Assembly (NCBI RefSeq): GCF_000327385.1
Contig: NW_008710211.1
Span: forward strand, 1,144,880-1,208,879
Length of the DNA stretch: 64,000 nt
Direction of reading: 5' to 3'
Source of the DNA: Lottia gigantea
Taxonomy: Eukaryota > Mollusca > Gastropoda > Lottiidae
The notes below the pieces were generated by a model that worked only from the letters and a program-made list of their open reading frames with translations, searched no databases and was not told where the DNA came from. Shown in pieces: positions 50,286-61,779 of the stretch. A program made the translations under genes and the position numbers. The first letter of the stretch is position 1; each line of letters opens with the position of its first letter.

Positions 50286-51575
50286 GTAGGTGTAGTAAGA
50301 TATTGAAATACCAGCTGAAAAACCTAAAGTTATCTAAATTTGAATGCATGAAGGAAAACTGGGCGTCCAATTTGTATTCATTAATGGTGCAATAGAGCTC
50401 CATCAGCTGGCATGTAGGCGTAGGAGACGGGGAACAGGTGCGCCTCAAATATAATCTTTTCGGCCAGCGACCGAAAAAACCTCGGGCAGACTAGTGCCAG
50501 TTGTGCTTCGCTAGACATCTCAACCCTCTAAAGGTTCTGGCAAGCCAGCCTGCTCCCCCGCCCTAACAAGCCGGCAGCCTGTATGCCCTGTATTACATAT
50601 GAGAATATCTAGTATAAGTTTCACCCCCCAAAAAAGAAATCAACTCAACAGATCAATCTTCTATTCAATTACACAGTGACCTGATTCACATGATCTCTAA
50701 CCACAATAATACAGTTGTATTGAATTGTATAGAATACCAGGTATAACTACTCTCTATTGGGTAACAATGTACAACATTGTATGACAATTGATTACATTAC
50801 AATAATAGAGAATGACTTACTGACACTTGGTTTGTCAACGATTTGTTTAAGTCTATGTATTCTTTATGCCTAGTTGAATGAGACCTTCCCTCAAAGAGAA
50901 ACATTGTCTACAATACCATTCAATAAATGTAGAACTGGGCCATTAAAATTCTTGCTGACCAAGCAACTTAAATGTGTCGAATTTGTGACTGGTGACTAAT
51001 TTTCAGTCGATATTATTGGGTCAAGAAAGCCATTAAATTGATATGTGTAGTGGACAGTGTTCACTGGTGATTGGGCTAATTTCTGGATCTTGTGACTAAA
51101 AATTGATAACTTTGTGGAATAACCAAGAAATGATCATTACCTGCGAGTTTTCTGATGATTCAAAAGGAAGACTAAAATGAAAAGGTGCAATTTTATAAAA
51201 ATGTGATTTTTTAGAATACAGCATCCATTTCCTGGTTTGTTGGCACCAAAAGTCAAGTTCTTAAAATTTCCAAAGTGCGATGGAATGGTTATTCTTTGGC
51301 ATCAACTGTTGATCAAAGGGAAATAACTGGATTTTTTTTTTTCAAATTTGGTTGTGTTCAATGTTGATTTTAAGAAACTTTTTATCACTCCTTTAGTTTT
51401 GGGGTTCCATACAATGTGATGTGTTTTCGAGAATAAGACCCTAGGATGAAAGAGTTAAGTTCAATATAAAATATAGATGTTTGAAGATCGCATAGCGTGA
51501 AACTCTGAGTAACAACAGAATGTTTTTTAAGGTTCTGTTTTAATATTTCTAAGATATATGTTTATATATTTGCAG
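50286..51575 (+). other. Tensin intron with a GC-rich patch
   Basis: The patch at about 50395-50595 (GGCATGTAGGCGTAGGAGAC, GGCCAGCGACCGAAAAAACC, GCCAGCCTGCTCCCCCGCCC) is far more GC-rich than its surroundings and has no exon signature. The remainder is plain AT-rich intron, with a short copy of GCGTGAAACTCTGAGTAAC (about 51493) shared with the 119-bp array at 60960. Confidence 0.8.
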
Positions 51576-51659
51576 TGCTGATGGAGCGTTAGATAGATTT
51601 GCTATGAAACGTTTTTACGATGATAAACTTGGAGGTTTACCTCAACCATCTCAACGAAG
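51576..51659 (+). CDS. TNS: Tensin exon, end of PTEN-like domain
   Basis: 84 nt between ATATTTGCAG and GAAG|GTAAGA. Reads (S)[20 protein letters not shown] then LPQPSQR, matching [19 protein letters not shown] and QPSQRR of vertebrate tensins. Split codons at both ends agree with the neighbours. Confidence 0.97.
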
Positions 51660-52104
51660 GTAAGACTTGTTAAGCATTTAATAACTCTTCATTATGTACA
51701 TGTGAAGGCTTCCATTAGGTTTGTATCTAGTTCAGGACAATGCTGTGATGGATTTACAGGATATGATTGGTTCACCTAAGATTTCCAATTTTTAAATATG
51801 ATCATATAAAAGGAAACAAAAAACAACAACCATATTTTACAATCATGATGACTCTAGTTCTTGAGAAATTACAACAGGTGTGTGGACAATATGGCTGGAG
51901 ATTTTGCAAGAAAATGATTTCAGGATTCAAGATTCCATGTTTTCTGAGATCAAAGACAAAAAAAAAAAAAAATATTTTTTAAAAAGATAACAACTTGGGT
52001 TTTTGAGGAGCCATGTTAAGATATCTATGTTTTATTTTTCAGACATGTAAATGATTTTGTTGGTTATTTTCAGACATGTAAATAATTTTGTTGGTTATTT
52101 TCAG
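51660..52104 (+). other. Tensin intron ending in a triplicated splice acceptor
   Basis: The last 65 bp are a 31-bp tandem repeat (ACATGTAAATGATTTTGTTG then GTTATTTTCAG). It places CAG acceptors at 52040-52042, 52071-52073 and 52102-52104, each followed by a near copy of the first 25 or so bases of the exon. Only the last gives an open frame. Confidence 0.9.
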
Positions 52105-52278
52105 ATATGTAAATTATTTTGCTGGATTATTATCGGGTGCAATTAAAATCAACAGTAACGCTTTATTTCTCCACCATATTGTCATCCATGGTGTACCGAA
52201 TTTTGATACCCGGGGAGGCTGTCGTCCTTTTATTAAAGTCTACCAAGGGATGCAACCCATCTTTACTTCAGGAATTTA
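52105..52278 (+). CDS. TNS: Tensin exon, start of C2 domain
   Basis: 174 nt. Reads [40 protein letters not shown] and [17 protein letters not shown], then TA of a split Tyr codon before GTAAGT. Matches vertebrate YVHYFSGLLSGSIKMNN and [20 protein letters not shown]. The C2 domain starts near LFLHH; in PTEN and tensins it binds membrane lipid without calcium. Confidence 0.97.
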
Positions 52279-52403
52279 GTAAGTGGAATTCGTTTTTCAT
52301 TCATTTAGTAGATATTTTGTAGTAAAATTATAATCTTGTAAGAAATTTTCAACCCATGTTTACTTCAGGAATCTAATAAGTTGAATTGATTTTTTCATAC
52401 CAA

Positions 52404-52660
52404 ATGACAATAGAGTATTAAACATCAATAAAGGCCCTAATAATGAAGGCATCTATAAAAGCCATGGTGGTATAATTATGTAAGAAATGACAATAGAATA
52501 ATGAACATCAATAAAGGCCCTAATAATGAAGGCATCTATAAAAGCCATGGTGGTATAATTATGTAAGAAATGACAATAGAATAATGAACATCAATAAAGG
52601 CCCTAATAATGAAGGCATCTATAAAAGCCATGCTGGTATAATTATGTAAGAAATGACAAT
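52404..52660 (+). repeat. Tandem repeat, 82-bp unit x3
   Basis: AATGACAATAGAATAATGAA, CATCAATAAAGGCCCTAATA, ATGAAGGCATCTATAAAAGC and CATGGTGGTATAATTATGTA follow each other in three almost identical copies. Confidence 0.95.
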
Positions 52661-53629
52661 CAGAAGGCCTTCCTACGAATTTTTATTTGAAGTCAGATCA
52701 AATTAGAAAATTATCTCCCTTGATCAATATTATACTCTCTACATATAATAGATTAAAATGATCATTATCCACTCTGCATCATTTGCATAAAGGTTACATG
52801 ACCATGCTTAACTCTTTTCGAAACACCTGATGGTACTTCTCTTTGGAGGAGTTCACTATAACACAACTTCTGCTCTCAATTTTGCCATACTTTGGACGAG
52901 ATTTTGATTAACAGAACTGTCTCGTTTGAACAGACTTTTTATTACATAGATGATTTTTTTCCTGAGACCAACATTCCTAAAAACTTCCTAACAATTTTAT
53001 TTGTGAATAAGAAAACAAAAGTCATGTTTTAAGAAATTTGGCAAAGCATTGATTTCAGAAATAACTTGAATTTTTTCTACTGCCAAAACATAGACACAAC
53101 TTGTGTGGTGGTTTTAATGAAAAGGTAAACGAAGAATCAAAGAAACCAAATAAATTAGCTAACATAATTTTTTTGTTGGTGTTTTTCGGCTTTTATCATG
53201 AAAAACTGTCAAGAAATATGAGATATTTATATTTCTTCCCTGATAAATTTTATCTTGAATTTAAAATAAAAAAGGCAGAATAAATGTTAATGTTATTCCT
53301 GGTAAGAGTTTAATCTGTTATTACTTCACTAATTAATCTTATTTTAATTCAGGAATTTCCTAACCCTTAATAGTCCAATCAAACTTTGTACCACGCAAAA
53401 AATAATGTTTTTAAGAAGCTCCTACACCCTCTCAATTCCCCCCTACCCCTCCTGTATAATTTCGACCCTGCCAAGCAGTCAATGTTAGTGCAATTTTATA
53501 CAGACCCCTTTACCTCTCTTCAGCAGAATTTAGTTCCAAGTGGACCTCTGTTACTGTGTCTGCCAAGCCATCTTGACTTTGCCCAAATACCTCTACTAGA
53601 ATATTGCCCCACCCCACCCTGAGACAAAA

Positions 53630-53940
53630 ATGCCTCCCTGTGTGAATATAACAATCCTATCAGTATCTTGTAGTGAGTGCAAGTTTCTTCCAAAACTCAA
53701 CTATAAAATCCCCCAACCACCTTAAAAACTTGCCCCCCTGTGAAAATCAAACAAGATCATCAGTAACTGTGAGTGCAGGTTGACTTGAAGTTGTTGACTA
53801 GTTATTAAATATTCTCCCAAACAACTCAACTATAAAATCCTGACCACCCTTAAAATCTGCCTCCCTGTGAATATCAAAACAAGATTATCAGTAACTGTGA
53901 GTGCAAACTGACTGTGATACAGTAGTCAAGTAGTTATTTC
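53630..53940 (+). repeat. Diverged tandem repeat, about 120-130 bp
   Basis: ACTCAACTATAAAATCCCCC, CTTGCCCCCCTGTGAAAATC and ATCAGTAACTGTGAGTGCAG recur at about 53695 and 53826, with a partial copy before 53690. Confidence 0.75.
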
Positions 53941-54966
53941 TATGACCATATGATATACCTTACCCTAATACAATATTCTTCTGGTAACCATGGTGATCTG
54001 ATATCAGTAATCGGTGCCATATATTCTACACCTACTCTTTACCACCTTTCTTTAATTTGACGCAAACCAGAAAAAAAACATGGCTAGAAGAAAAACTCGA
54101 CTTACACAGAGAAATAATTCAGAGAATTAAAAGCATGATAAATGATGTACAACATCAACTTGAGTTGATACAGATAATGATATTATGGTTTGATAATAAC
54201 ATGCAAGGAAAATAAAATAGATTTTAAGACACTTTGATTAGATGCAGATCTAGATGTTTCAGGTTCCTTCATTTTTCATCCAGGAAATCATCTGGATTTT
54301 AATTTTAATTCAATTGGAAATTATTCTTTTATTTCTGATGATAACTTGAATTTCTGCTTCTTAAATACACAAACATAAAGGCCTACCAAATAAACATTAA
54401 TATCTAGACTTTCCGATTGAACATCTGAGTGGACAAACCTATATACGTAAAAAATAATCAGCTATGTAAATTCTCTGAAAGAGATATAGAGTAGCATCAG
54501 TAATGTTCCAAAAGGGTGAGCATGCCCTGCCCTGTTTTTGACATGCTAATGGTTTGAAGAAGGCCGGGGACACATATAATAACCTTGGTGTGGGACCCTC
54601 CGAATATAATTTATGGACATATCTTACCTGACACCAGCAAATGGATGCTAACATGTTATATTTTTACATCAAATTTTTGAAAATAGATAGATGGAGGAAA
54701 GACACCATGGTCATCAAATTTTAAAAAGTGGTTTAGGTATGCAATATGGAATATATGTTATAATATGATAATGCAGTCGAGGCCAAACTTTGGGGAAGTG
54801 ACTTCTCCCTCACAGAAATTTTGACAGATTTTAATTTGAGACTAAAACAAAGTTCTGGTATATTACAGCCTTTGTGACTTCAATCGCCTTCAAATTTGAC
54901 CCCTAGTTGTAGCCAATGATTAAAGGTCAGACCTTCATAACTTACAACTCTCCCTTTTTTTTGCAG

Positions 54967-55169
54967 TAATGTGTCCGACAATATGCAGAAAGTCTGTATC
55001 TCGATATCTCCAGGAATTCCGCTACGAGGGGATATTCTCATCAAGTGCTACCATAAAAAAGTTAGAACTGGACAACGAGAGGTCATGTGGGGTTGCCAAT
55101 TCCATACCTGTGCCATCTCTGATTATAACTTGGTTTTCTCCAAACAGGAATTAGATGATGCATTTAATG
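54967..55169 (+). CDS. TNS: Tensin exon, main part of C2 domain
   Basis: 203 nt. Completes Tyr, then NVSDNMQKVCISISPGIPLR, GDILIKCYHKKVRTGQREVM, WGCQFHTCAISDYNLVFSKQ and ELDDAFN. Matches vertebrate [31 protein letters not shown] and DDAF. Ends with the first G of the next codon before GTAAGT. The following exon would be expected to start with residues like D(D/E)RFPEYGKVEF; I find no good match up to 64000. Confidence 0.97.
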
Positions 55170-55221
55170 GTAAGTTTAGTTTTATTTTAAAACACAGCTT
55201 CATATATCATTTACAGATGAT

Positions 55222-55370
55222 AGGCCTGGTTCTCAAAAACTTAACTTGCAAAAATAAAGATTTTAAAAAATACAGTAATTTGATTGGATAATCAATCTTC
55301 AAAAATGAATCCAATCAGATGAATGAAAAACTAAAATCCTCTTGTGTTAAGTTTTTGAGAATAAGGCCCT
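55222..55370. mobile_element. Palindromic MITE with GGCCTGGTTCTCAAAAACTT ends
   Basis: Left AGGCCTGGTTCTCAAAAACT and right AAGTTTTTGAGAATAAGGCCCT are inverted copies of about 22 bp around an AT-rich core with CCAATCAGAT. Inserted about 50 bp downstream of the tensin exon at 54967. Same family as 24327-24477. Confidence 0.8.
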
Positions 55371-55444
55371 GCTATGAACATGATAGGATTGTGTTCTTCA
55401 AATACATCTATGTATTCATGGAAAATGGAAAATGACATCAGATG

Positions 55445-55755
55445 ACTGAAAGAATAGATAGACGAATGAATGTTGAATGAATGAATGAATGAACTAAGGA
55501 ATGAATGAATGATTGATGGAATTAATGAAGTAACAGATAAATGAACACATGAATAAATGAATGCAGGAATGAAGGAATGAATGAATGAATGAATGAACTT
55601 AAAAAGTATTGAATGAATGAATGAATTATTGGCTGAAAATTACGTTCATCCTGAAATAAATATGTTATATTTTCTGTTAATATGTACATCAGTGGGAGTA
55701 AACAAAGGAAAGTATGAATAAACAAGCATATGTGTTAATGAATGAATGATTGAAT
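55445..55755 (+). repeat. Interrupted AATG microsatellite
   Basis: Runs of GAATGAATGAATGAATGAA at 55470-55510, 55565-55625 and 55735-55758, separated by degenerate sequence. Confidence 0.95.
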
Positions 55756-56819
55756 GAATTAGTCCTTGTTTATAAATCTTTGACTGGAAATAACTTTGAC
55801 CTACATTCTAATATGTTAGAAAGATCTTCCTGAAATAAAAACAAGTTGACGTATGTTAGAGTCGTTTATGTGTAATGAATGTTTATGAATGTATACAGGC
55901 ATGAATATTACAGATATCAGCCATAAACTGTATATTTATATAGGTGTGATATTCTAATAACTTTACCTGTAATATTCATATCATAATACACACCTGAATG
56001 ACCTCTGTACAGGTAAAAAGGTTATGTGTACAATTTACATATCATCACATTTGATAAATTGAATTGCAGTGCATTAAATTATTTCTTTATTTCTATAAAC
56101 AAAAGTTCATGATAGGCTAAAAAAAAAAAATGCGTTAGAGAACAGGAGAAGGTAATTTTCTGAAAGTCATCTCAATTCACCTCTCCTTTAATGGTCAAAT
56201 ATGAAAACCAAAGTACTGTTTAAACATCAACAATTTAACAGAAAACCAAAGATGCAACCCGTATTATCATTGTGTCTTGACCCATATTGGCTTAATTATT
56301 ATTAGCAATCAATTCTAGAAAGCAGGGAAAACTATTTATTTTTGCAAGTGATGAGCTAAATAAATGAAAATAATCATGAAGAAGGATCATTTCATGCCTC
56401 ATAAATCTGAATATTAGACCAGCTTGAAGCATTCTGACCATGATAGCATCTAAAACAACATTTTAACAACATTTCATGAGCAATTTGTCACAGCTGATAT
56501 ATTTTCTGCATCTATCAACAATATTAAAGTTGACTGTTATCAAGATATGATAGCTTGTTTTGACAGTTAAATTAATTTTCTGAATTTGATGTCTTTTTCC
56601 TCCATTTTCATTTCTCCTTAGATTCTTAGATTGAATTTCTTTCATTTACTTTCTGGAAAATTGTTTAATTCGATAATATTTTTATTTTAAAAATATCGGA
56701 AAATGAATTAAGATCAAATTATGCGATTAGATGAAGCATATATTATAAAATCCTTCCCTGTCTATCATTGAATCATAGTCTATTGTGTGTTTTGGTTACA
56801 ACTGATTATCATCAAAATA

Positions 56820-57080
56820 CCTTAAAAAAAACTCCCATAGATAAAATAAAGATAAATATACACCCTAAAACACTCTTTGATAATAATATTAAAATATGCC
56901 TAAAAACACACATAGTTGAAAATATAACATAAGATTATACCCAGTGACGTTTTTTGGAATCGACACCGTATTAAGAAAAAAAACTCCCATAGATAAAATA
57001 AATATAAAGCTACACTCTAAAACACTCTTTGATAATAATATTAAAATATCCCTAAAAACACTCATAGTTGAAAATCTGAT
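56820..57080 (+). repeat. Direct duplication, about 105 bp, spaced 153 bp
   Basis: AAAAAAACTCCCATAGATAA, CACTCTTTGATAATAATATT and ACATAGTTGAAAATAT near 56824-56927 recur near 56977-57076 with few changes. Confidence 0.85.
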
Positions 57081-57244
57081 TATTTACAGGTTGTTAGATT
57101 AGTCATTAGTATTATTAAGTTTATTATGACTAATTGTAAACTGATATCCCACGCCCCTCAATATTATAAACAGTAGTTTAATAATAACCTGGTGTCAAAT
57201 TTATTTGTTTTTTAACTAAATAAGGCATTAAATTTGAACCACAT

Positions 57245-57581
57245 TTAAAGGGACATGTGTTCCATTTTTCAGTCTCAGAAGCGATAATTTTTTAGCTAAG
57301 CCAATCAGTAATAGAGTCACAGTTCACCGTCGATATTTGAGTCTTCAAATCCAATTAGTCAAGAATTATCCGTGTTTAGAAGTTAAAAAAATGAGTTGTC
57401 TTTTCTTCAAACACTGCCATATATAGAAAACACATCTATAGAAATAGGAAAAGGAATTCAAAGTTTGAGATATTCTTGAAGGAATAATGCTATTTTCGTA
57501 CATTTCTATTACTTCTGAAGACTATATACATATATTCAAGACTCAAATCAACCTCCCAAAATGGCACATCTGTCCCTTTAA
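57245..57581 (+). mobile_element. TTAA-flanked MITE, family 2, complete copy
   Basis: TTAA-AGGGACATGTGTTCCATTTT at the left and AAAATGGCACATCTGTCCCT-TTAA at the right. The 20-bp inverted ends match at 16-17 positions and TTAA is present on both sides. 337 bp, non-coding, piggyBac-type by target site. A truncated copy is at 483-665. Confidence 0.85.
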
Positions 57582-59320
57582 TAGTGGGGAGCACATATTA
57601 CTAAAAACACAAAGGAATGGTATAACACACTTCTTTAAAGTACTTTTCATTAGATAAAATAGATCAAATTAACATCTTAATTGGGGGATTAATTAATCAG
57701 GCAATGATAAAATTATTATGTGATGAGATTAACGCGTGTTAACGGCAATTAAGATACAAGTGATGATAGATATTTTGTAGATTTATGGTAGAGAATTTGG
57801 ACATTGAAAATGGTAGGTCCTGTGAAAATTTGGTCAGGAAAAAACCCCAAAATCTGTAGAATTTGGTATCGCATCAGTAGAGAGGTGGACAACATGCAAA
57901 AGTGGTAGATTACACATGTATGTGTGTGATATACCATAATATATTCTCTAGTGTTTATTTTGTTATAATAATACAAACGATTTGAACCACATTTAGAAGT
58001 GGGGAGCACAGATAGCAAAAAACACTAGGGCAAAAAAATATTATGGTATAAACACTTCTTTAAAGTACTTTGATATTAGTGTGTGATCTACCATCATATA
58101 TCCCCTAGTATTTTTTTTATTATGATAATGACTCATTGACTCATTGTGAAATCTTTGTCTCTAATATCTAAATTTGATTTATATCTTATTTCTCTGCCAT
58201 CCTCAGTAGCCAATTAGGTGCAGAAAAAAAAGGATGTAAAATTTCATTTGCTCCAGTTTGAGTTGATAAAGACTGTAAAAAAGCCTTAAATTAAGTAGAA
58301 TAACACAGTAAAGTGATAAGATGATAATGAAATATTATAAATATCATCAAGACATTATCTTATACCAATATTATTATTTCTCCAAGTTCTGTCACTCCGC
58401 CAAATTCTCTTATTTTTTATTAATTAACAACATGTTTTGGTGGAGTTTATTTTTGAAGCTTTTGTCATGATTTATGTTAGGTGGAAACGATTTAGAGGAA
58501 ATACAAGGCTGAATCACAAAAGTACTGGCTGTGGAAAATAGAATAAGGAACAAATCATTTTCTCTTTTAAATGTTTTTTAATAGTCGAAATTGAGGTCTG
58601 AGCTCCATAATTTTAGATCTCCAGAATATTCTTATTCCAGTACTCAAAAAAGAAAAAGAAAATCAAAGAGCAATATTATCTGAGTGTAATTTAACACCAG
58701 GAAATAAAAGAATTAAATTCTGAAATATTTGAGATAAGGAAATTGGCAAGAAAATGGAACAAGTTGTTAAATTGAAAATAAATTATTCTGTGTTCCATCA
58801 TTCAAGATAGAAAAGATAAAATCTTAGACTGGCTTTATTTCTTCTCTTCTTTCCTAAATATTTTAGCATTTTCTTTAAAACTATCAAAATAGTTCAAACT
58901 GGTCCATAGTCATTATACTCTAGTCAGTAAATCAAATTTTACTGATTGAAAAGGGAGTTGGGATCAGCTTCAAAACAGTACTGTTAGTCTTAGAATGACA
59001 TTGTTTTGAATAGAAACATAATTCCTACTAGAAAGAAATCTCAACCTAAAATATGCCCAGCTTCGAATAGCCTTTGTAAAAATTAATTTCTAGATTATAG
59101 CATGTACAGTAAAACCTTCAATAAGACCACTCAAGGGATGAGTCCAAAGTGGTCTCTTAATGAAGGACAGTCAGCAATTTGCTAGTTCAATCATTTTATT
59201 TGTACTTATTTTTTTTTATCAATGGAAGAGTATTTCAAGACTATCAGGAATAATTCAAGCTGATATTCCAATTCCAAAGAACCAAGTACCAAGGGAACTA
59301 GATATATTGGAATTAGTAGC

Positions 59321-59545
59321 AGCCCCATCGCCAGAAATGAATTGATGCTGGGACTGATGAAGAATTAAAGGCCCAGAGAACTCATTTCTGACAGCTTTGA
59401 GCTGCCAAAATGTTTCAAAATCTGTATCTTTTTGATTTTATACAAAGACAATGTAAATGAATCAATCTCTGCTGATCTGAAGAAGGTTTTGCTGGGGCTT
59501 AATTCTCACTTGCTGAGACCAAGCCCCCACAGACCCCACCCTAAC
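59321..59545 (+). repeat. Interspersed repeat, copy B of the 31755 family
   Basis: AAAGGCCCAGAGAACTCATT, TCTGACAGCTTTGAGCTGCC and CCCCCACAGACCCCACCCTA, as in 31755-31985. Immediately upstream (59110-59165) is AGTAAAACCTTCAATAAGAC and AAGTGGTCTCTTAATGAAG, an inverted pair of roughly 20 bp that may be a separate small element. Confidence 0.7.
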
Positions 59546-60959
59546 GACAGTGCTGACTAGTAGTGTTAAAGTATTAGTTTGACCTATAAACTGTAAAGGT
59601 GAGTTGATTAGTCACTATGAATAATTATAGTATCAGGAACTACGATGCCAGTACTCTGTGAATCAGGCAGTCAATCTCTCGGTACCGTAGAATAATTTAG
59701 AAATGATGTACCTTTCAACTTGGGTTGGAATTCTGCCAGGTCTGAAACTTGATTCCACCAGATATTTTACAGTACCTTTAGTACCAGGTAGTTTCTATAT
59801 TTCTAGAGAAAAACACACTGTTAACTGAAATTTGTACTGAATTCAAGAATATCTGACAAAATATGTCAATTTTTTTAATGAAAATTTGAAAATGTTGAAA
59901 ACTGTAGACCATAAGATATAATTACACTTTTATATAGTTTCAAAATTTCTAGAAAAAAATGCTCATTTAGAGGAAATGAAAGAATATATGACAAATACCA
60001 CAATTTTAAAAAAAAATAAAAACAATATAAAATTTTACAGCTTAATATTTTAAAAATAAAAACTATGGTTTATTATGATTAATAAGAGGTGTTTTAATTT
60101 ATGATACCATAAAATTCTAGAGTCAAGCCAATGAGTAGAGGAAACCTGTTTTCAATGTGAAAATGACCAAAAGCCTGGATGATGTGAAACTTTCTACGCA
60201 GAATTCATCAGTAACTGGATATGATTCATACAGTTTTATCAATTTTTACAAGGAATGGTTCACAATCTTGCACAAACAACAACCATGATAACAATATCTT
60301 AATTTTGGTATTTTACAGTTCCAGTTCTGCATGAACCTAATTCTTACAAAAAAACACATTTTTTATAGACCAGAATTAAATGTGACCTCTGCTTGTACAT
60401 CATTTAAAATGTCTCATTAATTTGCAGATAAGAGCATTTTGAAAATTGAAACTTTACAGATATAAAGTTAAAAACAGTGCTGCCTGCCATTATTATAAAT
60501 TCCACAGTTTACACGCTGGTAGTTTGTGTTATCTGATCTCTCCCAGTAGTGTTTCTGCTCATTACCTATCATTACTAATCTCCTTTATTTCTACTATCCT
60601 ATCAACCAGATAGAACAGAATTACCTGTAAGATTTGTTTTCAATCTGGAGTCTGTGGGGTTAACTATTCTGAAGGTTTCTGACAGGTGTTGTAGAAAGGT
60701 TATGAGCTCTTGATTTGAGTTGAAAGTCTGGTAATTTAAAAAGAATTGAGAAAAATTGTATTTTAAGAACAAAACATTCTTGACTAATTTGCAGTTTTTT
60801 CAGAAATCTACAAAATGTCTCCCGAATACTAATCTTGAAGCAGTTATAACTGAATTACCCTATTTCTGACCTTTGATTATGAAAACTAGGATTTATTAGA
60901 CCTTTATATGGAGATAAAAGTCCATAGAAATGTTACATTTCTCACTGACCCTTTCTCAA

Positions 60960-61675
60960 ACATCAAGCTTTCAGATTCATCTGTCGTTAGTATTTGAGTA
61001 TCTCCTACTATGAGGGCCAGGGTGTTACAATGGCATGAAACTCTGAGTAACTACATGTTTCAGGTTCAGTTTACATCAAGCCTTCAGATTCATCTGTTGT
61101 TAGTATCTGAGTATCTCCTACTACCACAATGAGAGCCTGGGTGTTATACTGTTAAATAGCGTGAAACTCTGAGTAACTACATGTTTCAGGTTCAGTTTAC
61201 ATCAAGCCTTCAGATTCATCTGTTGTTAGTATCTGAGTATCTCCTACTACCACAATGAGAGCCTGGGTGATACAATGGAGTGAAACTCTGAGTAACTACA
61301 TGTTTCAGGTTCAGTTTACATCAAGCCTTCAGATTCATCTGTTGTTAGTATCTGAGTATCTCCTACTACCACAATGAGAGCCTGGGTGATACAATAGCGT
61401 GAAACTCTGAGTAACTACATGTTTCAGGTTCAGTTTACATCAAGCCTTCAGATTCATCTGTTGTTAGTATCTGAGTATCTCCTACTACCACAATGAGAGC
61501 CTGGGTGATACAATGGCATGAAACTCTGAGTAACTACATGTTTCAGGTTCAGTTAACATCAAGCCTTCAGATTCATCTGTCGTTAGTATTTGAGTATCTC
61601 CTACTACGACAATGAGAGCCTGGGTGTTACAGTGGCGTGAAACTCTGAGTAACTACATGTTTCAGGTTCAGTTTT
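60960..61675 (+). repeat. Minisatellite, about 119-bp unit x6
   Basis: CATCAAGCCTTCAGATTCAT starts near 60961, 61074, 61200, 61319, 61438 and 61557. The unit also has TATCTGAGTATCTCCTACTA, CAATGAGAGCCTGGGTGATA and GCGTGAAACTCTGAGTAACT. The inner copies are nearly identical. Confidence 0.95.
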
Positions 61676-61779
61676 AATGTTTCTAGATTATAATTTATGT
61701 ATAGTGATATTATAACTCCGGTATGTTACAGTTGTTATTATTCTTACACAGCCTTGACTTCTCTCACCTGCCTTCTCAG

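Larger units (their letters stand above)
52279..54966 (+). other. Tensin intron
   Basis: Contains an 82-bp tandem repeat (52404-52660), a diverged repeat of about 120-130 bp with CTATAAAATCCCCCAACCAC (53630-53940) and one copy of the dispersed AGCTATGTAAATTCTCTGAA motif (54460). Acceptor CTCCCTTTTTTTTGCAG is strong. Confidence 0.85.
13356..55169 (+). other. TNS: Tensin gene, 3'-incomplete (C1 tail, PTEN-like phosphatase and C2 domains)
   Basis: Tensins link integrin-bound actin to the membrane at focal and fibrillar adhesions and bind phosphotyrosine proteins. Exons at 37731-37901, 41773-41817, 44738-44799, 48791-48858, 49445-49542, 50047-50285, 51576-51659, 52105-52278 and 54967-55169 join without frame break into 381 codons plus one base. 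In this short form residues 1-92 are N-terminal leader, the PTP-like domain starts near VTYITERII (107-115), WPE is 171-173, the P-loop HCKGGKSR is 204-211, and the C2 domain runs from about [10 protein letters not shown] (exon 52105) to the end of the visible part. The similarity extends over every exon (for example [20 protein letters not shown] and the CYHKK motif), leaving little doubt of the family. Orthology to one vertebrate paralogue (TNS1-TNS4) is not implied. Downstream exons for the rest of C2, the linker, SH2 and PTB are outside the window. Confidence 0.95.

Noticed and set aside
50022-50448. Minus-strand frames opposite the P-loop exon
   Set aside because: Antisense shadows of the coding exon at 50047-50285.
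54969-55154. Alternative frame MCPTICRKSV over the C2 exon
   Set aside because: A shadow of the real tensin frame, which matches the family across the exon and agrees in phase with both neighbours.
55522-55725. Minus-strand frame rich in SFIHSFI repeats
   Set aside because: Translation of the AATG microsatellite.
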